Shown here in pieces: positions 28,301 to 35,425 of a DNA stretch of 64,000 bases. The position numbers and the translations under genes were made by a program. The notes beneath the pieces are model-generated. The model had not been told where the DNA came from. It saw only the letters and a program-made list of their open reading frames with translations, and did no database searches. How positions within the stretch are numbered: the first letter of the stretch is position 1; each line of letters starts with the position of its first letter. Origin of the DNA: Bacillota bacterium (GTDB lineage Bacteria; Bacillota; Clostridia; Christensenellales; Pumilibacteraceae); the NCBI GenBank assembly GCA_009780135.1, contig WRAP01000004.1, forward strand, positions 1 through 64,000. Direction: 5' to 3'.

Positions 28301-28867
28301 GGTAACCGGTACCGTACCAGCCACATCTGTAGATATGTGAGGAATTTGCAATCTAGGACTTAACATGCTGACTCTTTCATCAGCTGAACCTTGATTAGTG
28401 AGTGTAACATAACCCCCCGCTAAACTAAAAGGTGTTCCTATAATAACAGTAGAGGTCGTGGGCAGTGTATCTATACTCATAGCTGTAGTATTTGGTCTAA
28501 CTGTTACCGTAAAAGAAGTTGTAGCACCTTGAAATGTAACTGTGATTATTGTATTGCCAACTGTATCTAAACGAGTATGAGAAACCTCTACACCAACACC
28601 GGTCATAGGACGAGTTTCCACTATTTCTCCATTTCTATCTCTAACTTGTATTTGACCACCCGCCAAATCAAGATTTTGCCCTACAACATACTCTAACCTA
28701 GTAGGAGCTTGATAAACGCTTATAGTAATGCCGTCAACACCTATCCCAGTATCGCTAGGACATGCGATAAGAGCTATCGACGCCAACATCATAATTAGCA
28801 TAATAAATACGATTTTTACACCCAAAAGTGATTTTTTATTTTTGTTTGTTTGATTAGTTGATTTCAT
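25388..28867 (-). CDS. Ig-like-repeat lipoprotein heading the MoxR cluster
   Basis: Surface lipoprotein of 1159 aa with lipobox LIAC near residue 36. About eight tandem Ig-like units of 70-90 aa (bacterial Ig group 3 style) follow from residue 45 to about 770. Each starts with a version of 'I..LP....Y..G' and 'L.GG.V.V' and ends in 'FTVTV'. The last ~390 residues are helical and aromatic-rich (YFIETYSNFDLKVERVNSRF region), with no family I know. GGAG precedes the ATG by 6 nt. It is the first gene after a strong promoter and a candidate structured leader. It may be the client or cell-surface arm of the MoxR/vWA machinery (inference from position). Confidence 0.8.
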   Translation of the reverse strand: MKSTNQTNKNKKSLLGVKIVFIMLIMMLASIALIACPSDTGIGVDGITISVYQAPTRLEYVVGQNLDLAGGQIQVRDRNGEIVETRPMTGVGVEVSHTRLDTVGNTIITVTFQGATTSFTVTVRPNTTAMSIDTLPTTSTVIIGTPFSLAGGYVTLTNQGSADERVSMLSPRLQIPHISTDVAGTVPVTIRLVANPDISTTFNITVSPVAVASITNFTPPANVTRHVGQALVPFTSAEGGTIEAVFNDGTTRTISMNNASELNRYFTISGFASIPGSRTVKITANGNPEVYEEFTVTVNPATPTGLSVAPSGIVAIQGYNINFGTTEVTITYTVGTSTLTAVERLSNTYAFTVTGFNSGVAGNQTLTVTLNYDAEEPISTTFVVNVVANAVTNMEIVTFPTRRVYHRLEEIDYADGTIRVTFASGRVEIRPMDDPMFTRTGGTGVEGGSITIRIIAGTREVAFTISVGANPVTGIEIATLPRYASEHLAHIDSSLMLDGGVVRVVLTHPAGNPASENFSMTTTQFTNAFTVRTSDFTAIPTAGAAQTQNIRITHNASSQFTYLPIMVLLPTIALEAPTRTQYSTGEALDLTGMSFEIVFTHPSADVDDFIVPDEWFTHQTMRQFFTDLRIEGFDSFPEATGQQTIKLLWYRANVYSSFAVTVTARTITNMEVIRLPGSWSSDEDDADREWLANVLYSIGHQVNFGGGKIRITYSDGHFVDTYMTSGVFRVYSGTTWTAQGGHRLNYTGVQTIMLAHINEDLDFKIPFHVFVFSENPTALAASLLRAMTFPWLQRTTQNHARVLNQFNHYLDAAHLAMYWHRMQYFIETYSNFDLKVERVNSRFCIVEEVVNFLQYRFFLGEVIVATGANAQGQVTNVMPAYIADILFMVQGGYNDEDVFVMGHYARRVTYWLERGNEELEEFWKYYLATIYTFNNFSGNIFSTQPLFGMTMWERFLELELENQFYFLNLIHSVRGFELSFFTVNNQNQITGINTVLGSPVWNEFAFILHSNVHYAWPVATNAQGQAVASQSDAIRNGFIELMISTEFLIVYLYWEAHGPRHLNFETEPTEEQIEAVMGDFLLGLRIHLLDLNIRFTSRNAQGQEINGGQVNVGTTQQPRGLWVMTIVQRQTFGTRFGDHFNFLAQEFNRLHPPTGSSEN

Positions 28868-28974
28868 TTTGTCTCCGGTATTATTTAACTCATAGCACTT
28901 GGTACTTAGTTCCTAATTATTTATGTTTGAAATTCCATTAAATAAAAATATAACTATGAACTGCGAATTAAAAT

Positions 28975-29051
28975 AAAAAAACAAAGGGCTACAAAAAAGA
29001 GTAAGACACCTTTGTCTAAAAGCATATGTAGACATACCTCGCCCACATATT
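28975..29051 (-). ncRNA. candidate structured leader or small RNA before the Ig lipoprotein gene
   Basis: From the predicted start near 29051 the leftward RNA can form several exclusive helices: GGGC/GCCC (29041-29044 with 28986-28989), GTCTA/TAGAC (29014-29018 with 29029-29033), AGACA/TGTCT (29004-29008 with 29013-29017), and a terminator ACAAAGG/CCTTTGT (28981-28987 with 29009-29015) followed by six U (28975-28980). The terminator overlaps the first two helices, as in attenuators and riboswitches. I do not recognise a known class. The gene starts about 108 nt further on. Confidence 0.45.
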
Positions 29052-29057
29052 CCTAAC

Positions 29058-29086
29058 ATTATATACTATAAAATTATATTTGTCAA
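29058..29086 (-). promoter_or_regulatory. consensus sigma-A promoter for the Ig lipoprotein/MoxR cluster
   Basis: Leftward TTGACA (29081-29086), 17-nt spacer and TATAAT (29058-29063): both hexamers match the consensus perfectly. No other gene lies between it and 28867. Confidence 0.85.
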
Positions 29087-29119
29087 TAGGTTTTACATAT
29101 TTTTTTAAGATTTTTTTAT

Positions 29120-29177
29120 TTTTTCAAGAGTAGCTTGAAAAATAAAAAGCACCGATTTGTTCGGTGCTTTTTATTTT
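29120..29177. terminator. tandem hairpin terminators
   Basis: Two adjacent hairpins: TTTTTCAAG/CTTGAAAAA (29120-29142) and AATAAAAAGCACCGA paired with its complement (29141-29155 with 29161-29175, 5-nt loop). They share bases, end in U-runs leftward and lie after the small gene at 29250. They shield the strong promoter at 29058. About 70 bp of AT-rich DNA between 29178 and 29249 holds nothing else I can name. Confidence 0.8.
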
Positions 29178-29249
29178 ATGTTTATATTTATAATTTACTA
29201 ATTATAATTTATGATTTTTAATTTATAGATTGCAACTAAATCCTAATTT

Positions 29250-29432
29250 TTAGGTACAACAGTTACGAGTTGGCGATGTTTTTTTAGTAGATGAACTTGC
29301 GGTTGCACAACTTCTATTTGGACTACTAGTTGTTTTTTTAGTCTCTTGCTTTTTAGTGTTGTTGTTTGTTGTTGGTTCTGTTGCACTTTTTCTTCTAGTC
29401 GGACTAGTTGTCGTACTTTTTTTGTTAGCCAT
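29250..29432 (-). CDS. small Ser/Thr/Lys-rich protein with Cys tail
   Basis: A 60-aa hypothetical protein (start MANKKSTTTSPTRR) composed mainly of Ser, Thr, Lys and Asn and ending NRSCATASSS... NCCT, with three Cys. AAGGAG lies 16 nt before this ATG, longer than usual. An in-frame ATG at 29510 would start upstream of a TATAAT hexamer (29475-29480) and is unlikely. Low complexity makes the call uncertain, but it has its own promoter-like site and terminators. No function can be proposed. Confidence 0.4.
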   Translation of the reverse strand: MANKKSTTTSPTRRKSATEPTTNNNTKKQETKKTTSSPNRSCATASSSTKKTSPTRNCCT

Positions 29433-29518
29433 AATTGATTTTTTATCTCTCCTTTTGTAGTGTTTTACGCTACAATTATAGTATGGCACGGAATAAATTA
29501 AATTATACATTGAAATTT

Positions 29519-29602
29519 GAAAACTTAAAATTGAAAAATATCAGATTTATAAAAATGGATAAGTCCAACATTACTCAGTATTCAATTTTAATTTTTAAGT
29601 AG
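29519..29602. repeat. imperfect inverted word arms between folE and the small gene
   Basis: AAACTTAAAATTGAAAAATA (29521-29540) faces TTCAATTTTAATTTTTAAGT (29581-29600). The same words build the structure at 63235-63325 and a single arm at 45742-45768. Confidence 0.5.
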
Positions 29603-29606
29603 TATA

Positions 29607-30218
29607 TCATTTAATTAATTGATATACTTCTGCTCTAAGATTACTATCGCTTTCAAAAAGCCCTCTTATAGAAGCAGTGCGTGTTTTAGCACCGCTGCTT
29701 TTAATACCCCTTGCAGTCATACAAGAATGTTCAGCTTCTATAACTACAATAATGTCCTCTGTATTCAGTACTATTTGCAAAACCTCCATAATATCTTGCC
29801 CTAAGCGTTCTTGCAGTTGAAGACGCTTAGCACACAAATCACAAATACGAGCAATTTTACTAAGACCAATAACCTTCTCATTAGGTATGTAGCCCACATG
29901 TACTTTCATATTGTACATAAGAGCCAAATGATGCTCGCAGAAACTAAACACCTCGATATCCTTTAAAAGTACTAAATCTTTAGAGTGGATATGCTCAAAA
30001 CATTTATCAAATTTTTGTGCGATTTCGTCATTTGTATAACGAATACCCTCAAATAGCTCGGTATAGCTAGAAGCAACGCGAGCGGGAGTTTCGGCTAGTC
30101 CTTCCCTATCAGGATTATCGCCAAGTTCTATTATAAGTTCTCGAATAAGTTTTTCTATTTTCTTTTGATTGATTGGTTTTTTCATATTTTTACTGTCGCT
30201 TAAGGTAACAAAACGCAT
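29607..30218 (-). CDS. folE: GTP cyclohydrolase I
   Basis: Converts GTP to 7,8-dihydroneopterin triphosphate, the entry point for folate and for 7-deazaguanine (queuosine). The 203-aa chain shows the family core: FCEHHLALMYNMKVHVGYIP (zinc and catalytic residues Cys-Glu-His-His), GLSKIARI, RLQLQERLGQDI, and HSCMTARGIKSSGAKTRT with the second zinc Cys. The start at 30218 is 22 nt after queE; an internal ATG at 30185 (MKKPINQ) is also possible. Lying next to queE suggests the 7-deazaguanine branch is at least one of its uses (inference). Confidence 0.95.
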   Translation of the reverse strand: MRFVTLSDSKNMKKPINQKKIEKLIRELIIELGDNPDREGLAETPARVASSYTELFEGIRYTNDEIAQKFDKCFEHIHSKDLVLLKDIEVFSFCEHHLALMYNMKVHVGYIPNEKVIGLSKIARICDLCAKRLQLQERLGQDIMEVLQIVLNTEDIIVVIEAEHSCMTARGIKSSGAKTRTASIRGLFESDSNLRAEVYQLIK

Positions 30219-30240
30219 TTGTTACTGTTTCAATTTTTCC

Positions 30241-30927
30241 TTATTTTACTCCGATTGCTTTATGGAGTTGTACTTGCATACAAACATCTTTTAGTATTGG
30301 ATTTTGCAAAATATAATCAGCTAATTTTTTAGGATCAAATTGTTCTGCTACAACGGTAGCAAATATTTTAGGCATATAACTATTGTTACTTCTATGATAA
30401 GCTATTATATCCTCGGCTATTTTAGCAAACGCTAATAGATCATTATCGCTTCCTATAACAAATTTCACACTAATTACAAGGTCATTATAATTATCCTCTT
30501 CATCACTGATATGTTTTGTATAATTATCCCACAGCATTTTATTACTTTCACCGCTACTTGGTAGTTTGTAATCTATTGTAAACAACATTTCGTATGACAT
30601 GATAAAATCAGATATATTTATAGAACCGTTAGTTTCTATATTAATTTCTATATTGCTTTTGATTAGTGCTTTAATTAGCTTTTTGACACCCTTATGCAAT
30701 AACGGCTCTCCGCCTGTTAGGGTTACTCTTTTATAGTTAGGATTAACTCTAGCGACAATTTTATCTAAATCCATCTCTATAAAGTTTTTTGGATTGCAAG
30801 CGTACTTAGTATCGCACCAATTACACGATAAATTACAACCGCCTAATCTTATAAAGGTAGCTGGCAATCCTTGTCGTATTCCCTCGCCCTCTATGGAATC
30901 GAATATTTCTATAACATTAAATTTCAT
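30241..30927 (-). CDS. queE: 7-carboxy-7-deazaguanine synthase (radical SAM)
   Basis: Radical-SAM enzyme that turns 6-carboxytetrahydropterin into 7-carboxy-7-deazaguanine in queuosine biosynthesis. The cluster-binding motif is GCNLSCNWCDTKYAC near residue 30, preceded by the family hallmark FDSIEGEGIRQGLPATFIRL. TGGEPLLHKG is the SAM-binding GGE motif. Length 228 aa is normal. queD and queC are not in the window. There is no clear ribosome-binding site. It is read together with folE. Confidence 0.93.
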   Translation of the reverse strand: MKFNVIEIFDSIEGEGIRQGLPATFIRLGGCNLSCNWCDTKYACNPKNFIEMDLDKIVARVNPNYKRVTLTGGEPLLHKGVKKLIKALIKSNIEINIETNGSINISDFIMSYEMLFTIDYKLPSSGESNKMLWDNYTKHISDEEDNYNDLVISVKFVIGSDNDLLAFAKIAEDIIAYHRSNNSYMPKIFATVVAEQFDPKKLADYILQNPILKDVCMQVQLHKAIGVK

Positions 30928-30973
30928 TTTTTGATTTTTTATACGAGCAACAGATTATTGCTCCTACTATTTA

Positions 30974-31570
30974 TTAGAGATATGCTCTAATTGTTTTACT
31001 AACAAAGTGTGTATCGGTTGCTTCTTCTAAACTAAATGTAACTATATCTATACCTGCTCTAGCACATAAATCCTTAACCTTTTCATCTCTTGCTTTTCGT
31101 TCTGATTTATAGTGAGAAGCATCGTTAAGTTCTATTAGAAGTAGTGGTTCGCTTGTTCTTTTATCCACAATGCAAAAGTCGGCTATTCTAAAGAGTTCAT
31201 TACGGTAGCTTGCAAGAGTTAACTTATCTATAACGCTAACAAGTGCTATTTGCGGAAAAATATCGTAAACGCGGGTATCAATTATATTCTTTAATTGCTC
31301 ATAAAAAATTCTTTCGGGTTTAGATAATATACAAGATTTTTTAGCGTATTTAGGTATTAGCTTGCCGTCTTCGGTGAATTCAGGCAGTTTTTGCTTTTTG
31401 TTACGGCTAAAGTTAAATAATTCTATACCACCAACTATTAGTAGCAGTAATCCTATTATTAGAAATATCGTAAGCCCTATAGAGCCAAGTGAATCTATCA
31501 CAATAAAAGCAGTAATAATGGATACTATACCTAAAATTATTAAAAGTAAGCTAGAAAATATTTTTTTCAT
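30974..31570 (-). CDS. membrane protein with DUF2726 nuclease-like domain
   Basis: A 198-aa protein with two N-terminal helices (about 5-27 and 32-50) and a cytosolic DUF2726 domain (about 75-198). The segment RIADFCIVDKRTSEPLLLIELND has the D...ExN spacing of restriction-endonuclease-like folds, with Lys further on (KARDEKVKDLC). DUF2726 proteins are poorly characterised; nuclease activity is not shown. No ribosome-binding site is visible before the ATG. Confidence 0.75.
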   Translation of the reverse strand: MKKIFSSLLLIILGIVSIITAFIVIDSLGSIGLTIFLIIGLLLLIVGGIELFNFSRNKKQKLPEFTEDGKLIPKYAKKSCILSKPERIFYEQLKNIIDTRVYDIFPQIALVSVIDKLTLASYRNELFRIADFCIVDKRTSEPLLLIELNDASHYKSERKARDEKVKDLCARAGIDIVTFSLEEATDTHFVSKTIRAYL

Positions 31571-31583
31571 TTGTATATATTAA

Positions 31584-31613
31584 AGTGCGGACAGTTAAAA
31601 CACCGCCCGCACT
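31584..31613 (-). terminator. hairpin after jag
   Basis: AGTGCGG (31584-31590) pairs with CCGCACT (31607-31613), extended by wobble pairs to about 12 bp on the leftward RNA with a 6-nt loop. The following U-run is short, so termination may be partial. Confidence 0.55.
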
Positions 31614-31633
31614 CTGTAGACTTGCGTCCCTTT

Positions 31634-32656
31634 TTAATTATCGCTTCTAGCCGGATAAATCACGATTCTGCGATTTGGCTCAAAGCCTTGAGAGCGTGTT
31701 ACAATACCGCCAAGCGTATCTAAGTAAGTATGAACAATTCTTCTGTCGCTACTACTCATTGGCTCTAGAGCAATACGACGATTTAAACCAAGACATTTAT
31801 CCGCTTGTCTTTGAGCTATGTTTTGTAGCGTTAAGGTGCGTTTTACTCTGTATCCCAATACATCTACTGTAACAGGAATATATTTATCTTCGCCTTTATT
31901 AACTACTTGGCTGGTTACATATTGGATAGCATCTAACATATCGCCATGCTTACCGATTAAAATTGCACTTTCTGCCGATAAGTTTACAGTTAAACCACCT
32001 TCGGTGCTAGCTGATAATTCGTTTGTGAATTCTGTTAGTGCAAGAAGCCCACTTAAAAATTCGGTAGCTCTATTTACATGAACCTCTGTAACTTCGCCGA
32101 CTTCCGCTCTTTTTTTAGTGGCTTTAGGGATTTCGTCATCTTTTTCTATGCCCATAGCAAATAATCTGTCTTTTGTGCTAGAAGATTGTTTATCGTTACC
32201 GTTTTTTTGTTTTTTGTTTTGTTTTTTAGATTGTTCGTTTTTTTTCTCGCTAGCTGTTTCGCCTTGAGTATTAGTGTACTTTGTAGCAAAAGCCGGGGTG
32301 GCAACAGGCTCTTCGGCAAATTTTTCAAAAAGTTTTTTGGGTTGCTCTTGTTGAGATTTTTGCTGTGGCTGTTTTGGTTTTTGTTGATGTTGCTTTTGTT
32401 GAGCAACTTTTTCAGCTTTAGCAGGAGTTTCTTGTTGAACAGGTTTTGGCTCTTGTTTTGGCACTTCTGCTTTTGGTGGCGAAGATGCTACTTCGTCCGG
32501 AACTTCGAGTAGTAATTCTACTTCTGCTTTTTTCAAAAAACCACCGCTAGAGATGATATTTATCTCTACTTCGTGTTGTTCTACCCCTAGTTGCTTTAGA
32601 CCCTCGCTAATTGCTTGATCTACTTTTTTTGCTGTAAATTTGAATGATTTTATCAT
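31634..32656 (-). CDS. jag: RNA-binding protein Jag (KhpB/EloR)
   Basis: Cytosolic RNA-binding regulator of cell elongation and division in Gram-positive bacteria. It has the Jag N-terminal domain (residues 1-50, with the SGGFLKKAEVELLLE hallmark), a long Gln/Lys/Pro-rich linker (about 60-165), a KH domain (about 190-265, IGKHGDMLDAIQYV in place of GxxG) and a C-terminal R3H domain (SSSDRRIVHTYLDT, ending NRRIVIYPAR). The linker explains its 340-aa length. It follows yidC, the normal partner gene. The ribosome-binding site is separated from the ATG by a hairpin. Confidence 0.92.
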   Translation of the reverse strand: MIKSFKFTAKKVDQAISEGLKQLGVEQHEVEINIISSGGFLKKAEVELLLEVPDEVASSPPKAEVPKQEPKPVQQETPAKAEKVAQQKQHQQKPKQPQQKSQQEQPKKLFEKFAEEPVATPAFATKYTNTQGETASEKKNEQSKKQNKKQKNGNDKQSSSTKDRLFAMGIEKDDEIPKATKKRAEVGEVTEVHVNRATEFLSGLLALTEFTNELSASTEGGLTVNLSAESAILIGKHGDMLDAIQYVTSQVVNKGEDKYIPVTVDVLGYRVKRTLTLQNIAQRQADKCLGLNRRIALEPMSSSDRRIVHTYLDTLGGIVTRSQGFEPNRRIVIYPARSDN

Positions 32657-32665
32657 ATTTGTTTA

Positions 32666-32703
32666 TGCCACTTTTTTATTATCCTTTTTTGTGGCACCTC
32701 CTT
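32666..32703 (-). promoter_or_regulatory. ribosome-binding site bridged to the jag start by a hairpin
   Basis: AAGGAGG (32697-32703) abuts a 6-bp stem (TGCCAC/GTGGCA, 32691-32696 with 32666-32671) with a 19-nt A-rich loop. Nine nt then lead to the ATG at 32656. Unfolded, the site is about 40 nt away; folded, it is at the normal distance. Confidence 0.5.
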
Positions 32704-32713
32704 GTAATATTAC

Positions 32714-32834
32714 AATGAGAAATGAGAGATGAGAAATGAGAAATATTGTTTTTATTTATTTTATTATAATTTTGTTTTATTATATATCTTAAATAAGTCC
32801 TAAATTTCTCATTTCTCATCTCTCATTTCTCATT
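32714..32834. repeat. perfect 31-bp inverted repeat between yidC and jag
   Basis: The arm at 32714-32744 (AATGAGAAATGAGAGATGAG and on) is the exact reverse complement of 32804-32834, with 59 nt of AT-rich DNA between. Each arm is itself made of the word ATGAGAA repeated. It lies inside the normally compact yidC-jag operon. Confidence 0.9.
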
Positions 32835-32846
32835 AAAATTGACTGA

Positions 32847-34247
32847 CTATTTCTTTTTCCCTTTACCGCTGTTAAATACTTCATTCGGGTCTTGTCTGCC
32901 GTATCTAATAGCTCCTACTTCGGTTACTTTTTCTTTTTGTTTTCGTTTATCTAGTAATTTAATAACACCGCTAGCGAGGAATGTAATTACTATCATAAAC
33001 ATTGAGTTTACAATCATATAAAGAGCAAATGCGGCGGTAAAGAATATAGAGAAAATACCAAACATAACGGGCATAAGATACTGCATCATTTTACCACCCA
33101 TACCGCCGCCTGCACCACCGCCAAACATTCCGCCCATAGCACCCATTCCGCCCATACCCGGCATTTGACCACTTTTAGCTTGCAGTTTTCGCATAAGTAT
33201 TTGCGAGGCTATCATCACTAAAATAGACAATATCGGCAGTATCAATAAACCGTTTCGAGTGTTATCGGGAGAACTAATTAACATTCCCATAACTCTATCG
33301 TAGCTACCTATAACAACATTCTCAAAGTAATGTGCGTCTACATTTAGACCTAATTCGCTAGGGTCGCTAAAGCTACCAATAGCCGTCATAAAATCTTGAG
33401 TATTTCTAATAGGATTTACCCAAAAAACATCGGGAGCCCAAATATTTTGCACCCATAAAAAGCTATCTCTAACACCACCTACATCTTCCCAATCGCCTAA
33501 TCCAAAATATCTATCATAAGCAGCCTGCTGACCTGCAAGCGTTGCTTCCCGTTGGATGTAGGCATCTAGCTGATTTCTAGCCCTTATTGCCTGCTCTAGT
33601 TGCTCACTTTCTTCTGTTATACTTATATCTCTAAAGGCATCTATACCCATAAGTCTAACAGAAACCACTCCTTCAAAATTACCGTTTGTTAATGTTATCT
33701 GTTCTCCGTTTTCATCAAACAAATAAAACACCATTCTATCGTTTTCTAGATTATCTCGTTCGGCAATTCTTACTATTTCCTCTTGTTCTGCTTGTATAAA
33801 GGCATCATATAAATGAAGATATTGCACCATATTTTGATACTGACTTATCGGATTTAAGCCTCCCATAAGAACCCAAATGGATATAATCATCGTAACAAAC
33901 ATCGGCAAACATCCCGCCATCATTTTAACGCCGTTCTTTTTATTTAATTCTTGCTTTTTGGCTTGCAGTACTCTAGGGTTACCGCCAAACTGCTTCTCTA
34001 ATTTTTCTATCTCGGGCTTTAGACTTTCGGTAATGCGTTGATTTTTTTTCATCTGTACCCGTTGATAAATATCAAGAGGCGATAAAATTAACTTTAAAAA
34101 CAGAGTAAATATAATAACACGCACACCGTAATTGATAATTAAGGTGAGCGGACTGCCCTCTGCTAATAATAGCCACGACCAAATAAACCTTATAAAGCCA
34201 CCCGGTATTTCTGCTTGGTATGCAAGCGATGATAAAAAATTAAACAT
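32847..34247 (-). CDS. yidC: membrane protein insertase YidC/OxaA with large insertion
   Basis: Inserts and folds inner-membrane proteins, alone or with Sec. Hallmarks: GVRVIIFTLFLKLILSPL with the groove Arg (residue ~43), the GCLPMFVTMI segment, SFLWVQNIWAPD, and the final helices from MMQYLMPVMFGIFSIFF. Gram-positive YidC proteins usually have 250-300 aa; this one has 466. The excess is a ~170-residue extracytoplasmic insertion (about 135-265, acidic, helical) after the second helix and a Gly/Met-rich cytosolic loop (GMGGMGAMGGMFGGG). There is no lipobox. Confidence 0.93.
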   Translation of the reverse strand: MFNFLSSLAYQAEIPGGFIRFIWSWLLLAEGSPLTLIINYGVRVIIFTLFLKLILSPLDIYQRVQMKKNQRITESLKPEIEKLEKQFGGNPRVLQAKKQELNKKNGVKMMAGCLPMFVTMIISIWVLMGGLNPISQYQNMVQYLHLYDAFIQAEQEEIVRIAERDNLENDRMVFYLFDENGEQITLTNGNFEGVVSVRLMGIDAFRDISITEESEQLEQAIRARNQLDAYIQREATLAGQQAAYDRYFGLGDWEDVGGVRDSFLWVQNIWAPDVFWVNPIRNTQDFMTAIGSFSDPSELGLNVDAHYFENVVIGSYDRVMGMLISSPDNTRNGLLILPILSILVMIASQILMRKLQAKSGQMPGMGGMGAMGGMFGGGAGGGMGGKMMQYLMPVMFGIFSIFFTAAFALYMIVNSMFMIVITFLASGVIKLLDKRKQKEKVTEVGAIRYGRQDPNEVFNSGKGKKK

Positions 34248-34260
34248 AGTTTTTATAGGG

Positions 34261-34380
34261 CATAGTGCTTAGGATATAGTGCTTAGTTGTTGACTTATTT
34301 AACTCACTTAAATGGTATTCTTATTTATTGTTAAACAAATTCTTCATTATGCACTATGAACTAAGCACTATACACTAATT
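34261..34380. repeat. imperfect inverted word arms between yidD and yidC
   Basis: CATAGTGCTTAGGATATAGT and the following bases (34261-34289) face GCACTATGAACTAAGCACTA and neighbours (34345-34380), about 23 of 29 positions pairing. The core word is ATAGTGCTTAG. The right arm overlaps the last codon of yidD. Confidence 0.65.
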
Positions 34381-34648
34381 AGTAAAGCCATTTCGCTTTA
34401 CCCTTTGGATTATCAGGCACTTTATCCACCCCACCTTTAGCTAAAGGGTTGCAACGCAATATTCTAACTGTGCCTAAAGCTAACCCTTTGATAACCCCCC
34501 ATTCGTCTAACGCTTCTAACATATAGGTAGAACAAGTCGGCGAATAAATACACGATTTAGGAAGTATAGGCGAGATTGCCTTTTTATAAAACCAAATAAG
34601 CGATACAAACAACCACTTTAGCGTAATGATATAGAGAAATGCTTTCAT
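34379..34648 (-). CDS. yidD: membrane protein insertion efficiency factor YidD
   Basis: Small (89 aa) membrane-associated protein that assists YidC-dependent insertion. The family core is clear: [28 protein letters not shown], with the conserved Cys residues, then [28 protein letters not shown]. It starts 6 nt after rnpA, as in most bacteria. Confidence 0.95.
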   Translation of the reverse strand: MKAFLYIITLKWLFVSLIWFYKKAISPILPKSCIYSPTCSTYMLEALDEWGVIKGLALGTVRILRCNPLAKGGVDKVPDNPKGKAKWLY

Positions 34649-34654
34649 TGTAAT

Positions 34655-34981
34655 TTAATAGAGCTTCGCCCTAACTAATAACTCAGTTACTTTTTGTTCT
34701 AATCCCCTAAAAGATAGCTTGTCCGATTCCTGCCTAAGCGTAAATACAATTTGGGCCGTCTTAATATTTGGCAATAAACCTCTAACAATAGCACGCATTT
34801 GCCTTTTAAGCCTATTTCTAACAACAGCTTTACCAACTTTATTAGGTACAGAAAATCCCACTTTTAGATTTTTACTGGGCACATACACTAAAGCCACAAG
34901 CCCTCTACTTTGCCTAAGACCCTTGTTATAAACATAGGTAAACGAACCCCTTTTTGTTAAGCGATATTGTTTAGAAAGCAT
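34655..34981 (-). CDS. rnpA: ribonuclease P protein component
   Basis: Protein subunit of RNase P, which matures tRNA 5' ends together with the RNA subunit (not in this window). 108 aa. The signature VGKAVVRNRLKRQMRAIVR is the RNR motif binding the RNA subunit, preceded by KVGFSVPNK. Located between rpmH and yidD in the ancient order. Confidence 0.95.
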   Translation of the reverse strand: MLSKQYRLTKRGSFTYVYNKGLRQSRGLVALVYVPSKNLKVGFSVPNKVGKAVVRNRLKRQMRAIVRGLLPNIKTAQIVFTLRQESDKLSFRGLEQKVTELLVRAKLY

Positions 34982-34992
34982 AGTGTTTGGTT

Positions 34993-35092
34993 AATGTTCA
35001 ATGCACAACACTTAACGCACAATGGTTGATTTAGTAATAAGTAATAACTCTTAATTGAGCGTTGAACATTGTTTAATTGAGCGTTGCAATTA
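34993..35092. repeat. imperfect inverted word arms between rnpA and rpmH
   Basis: Words AATGTTCAATGCACAA and CTTAACGCACAATGG (34993-35024) face TTAATTGAGCGTTGAACATT and GAGCGTTGCAATTA (35050-35092). They pair as nested imperfect stems. A very similar set of words separates rpoA and rplQ at 62.1-62.2 kb. Confidence 0.5.
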
Positions 35093-35236
35093 CCCTAACG
35101 GTCTTACCGCTACATTTTTACGACCCTTACGGCGTCTTGCCGATAACACTTTACGACCTTGCGTTGTACGCATTCTTTGTCTAAATCCATGCACTTTATT
35201 TCTTGTGCGTTTCTTTGGTTGATATGTTCTTTTCAT
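35090..35236 (-). CDS. rpmH: 50S ribosomal protein L34
   Basis: A 48-aa basic protein, [20 protein letters not shown] at the start, then [20 protein letters not shown], clearly L34. AAAGGAAA precedes the ATG. It opens the rpmH-rnpA-yidD-yidC-jag operon under a strong promoter. In many bacteria dnaA lies divergently upstream; here ftsY and smc do. Confidence 0.97.
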   Translation of the reverse strand: MKRTYQPKKRTRNKVHGFRQRMRTTQGRKVLSARRRKGRKNVAVRPLG

Positions 35237-35326
35237 TTTGATTTTTATTTCCTTTTGATAATATATTTAAATGCAAATTTTTTGCAATAAAAAACTAGAC
35301 CATAGACTTTACCTACAATCTAGTAT

Positions 35327-35355
35327 ATTATATAGTATGCTTTTATGCTAGTCAA
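35327..35355 (-). promoter_or_regulatory. sigma-A promoter of the rpmH operon
   Basis: Leftward TTGACT (35350-35355), 17-nt spacer, TATAAT (35327-35332), about 85 nt before the rpmH ATG. Confidence 0.8.
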
Positions 35356-35425
35356 CGCTTTTTTATAACTGAAAAGCCACTATAACAAGTTTTTTATTTT
35401 TACTAAATTGCCATATATCACAAAC

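Noticed and set aside
35237-35425. Replication origin next to rpmH
   Set aside because: No dnaA gene and no cluster of DnaA-box-like 9-mers seen; only the rpmH promoter is evident.
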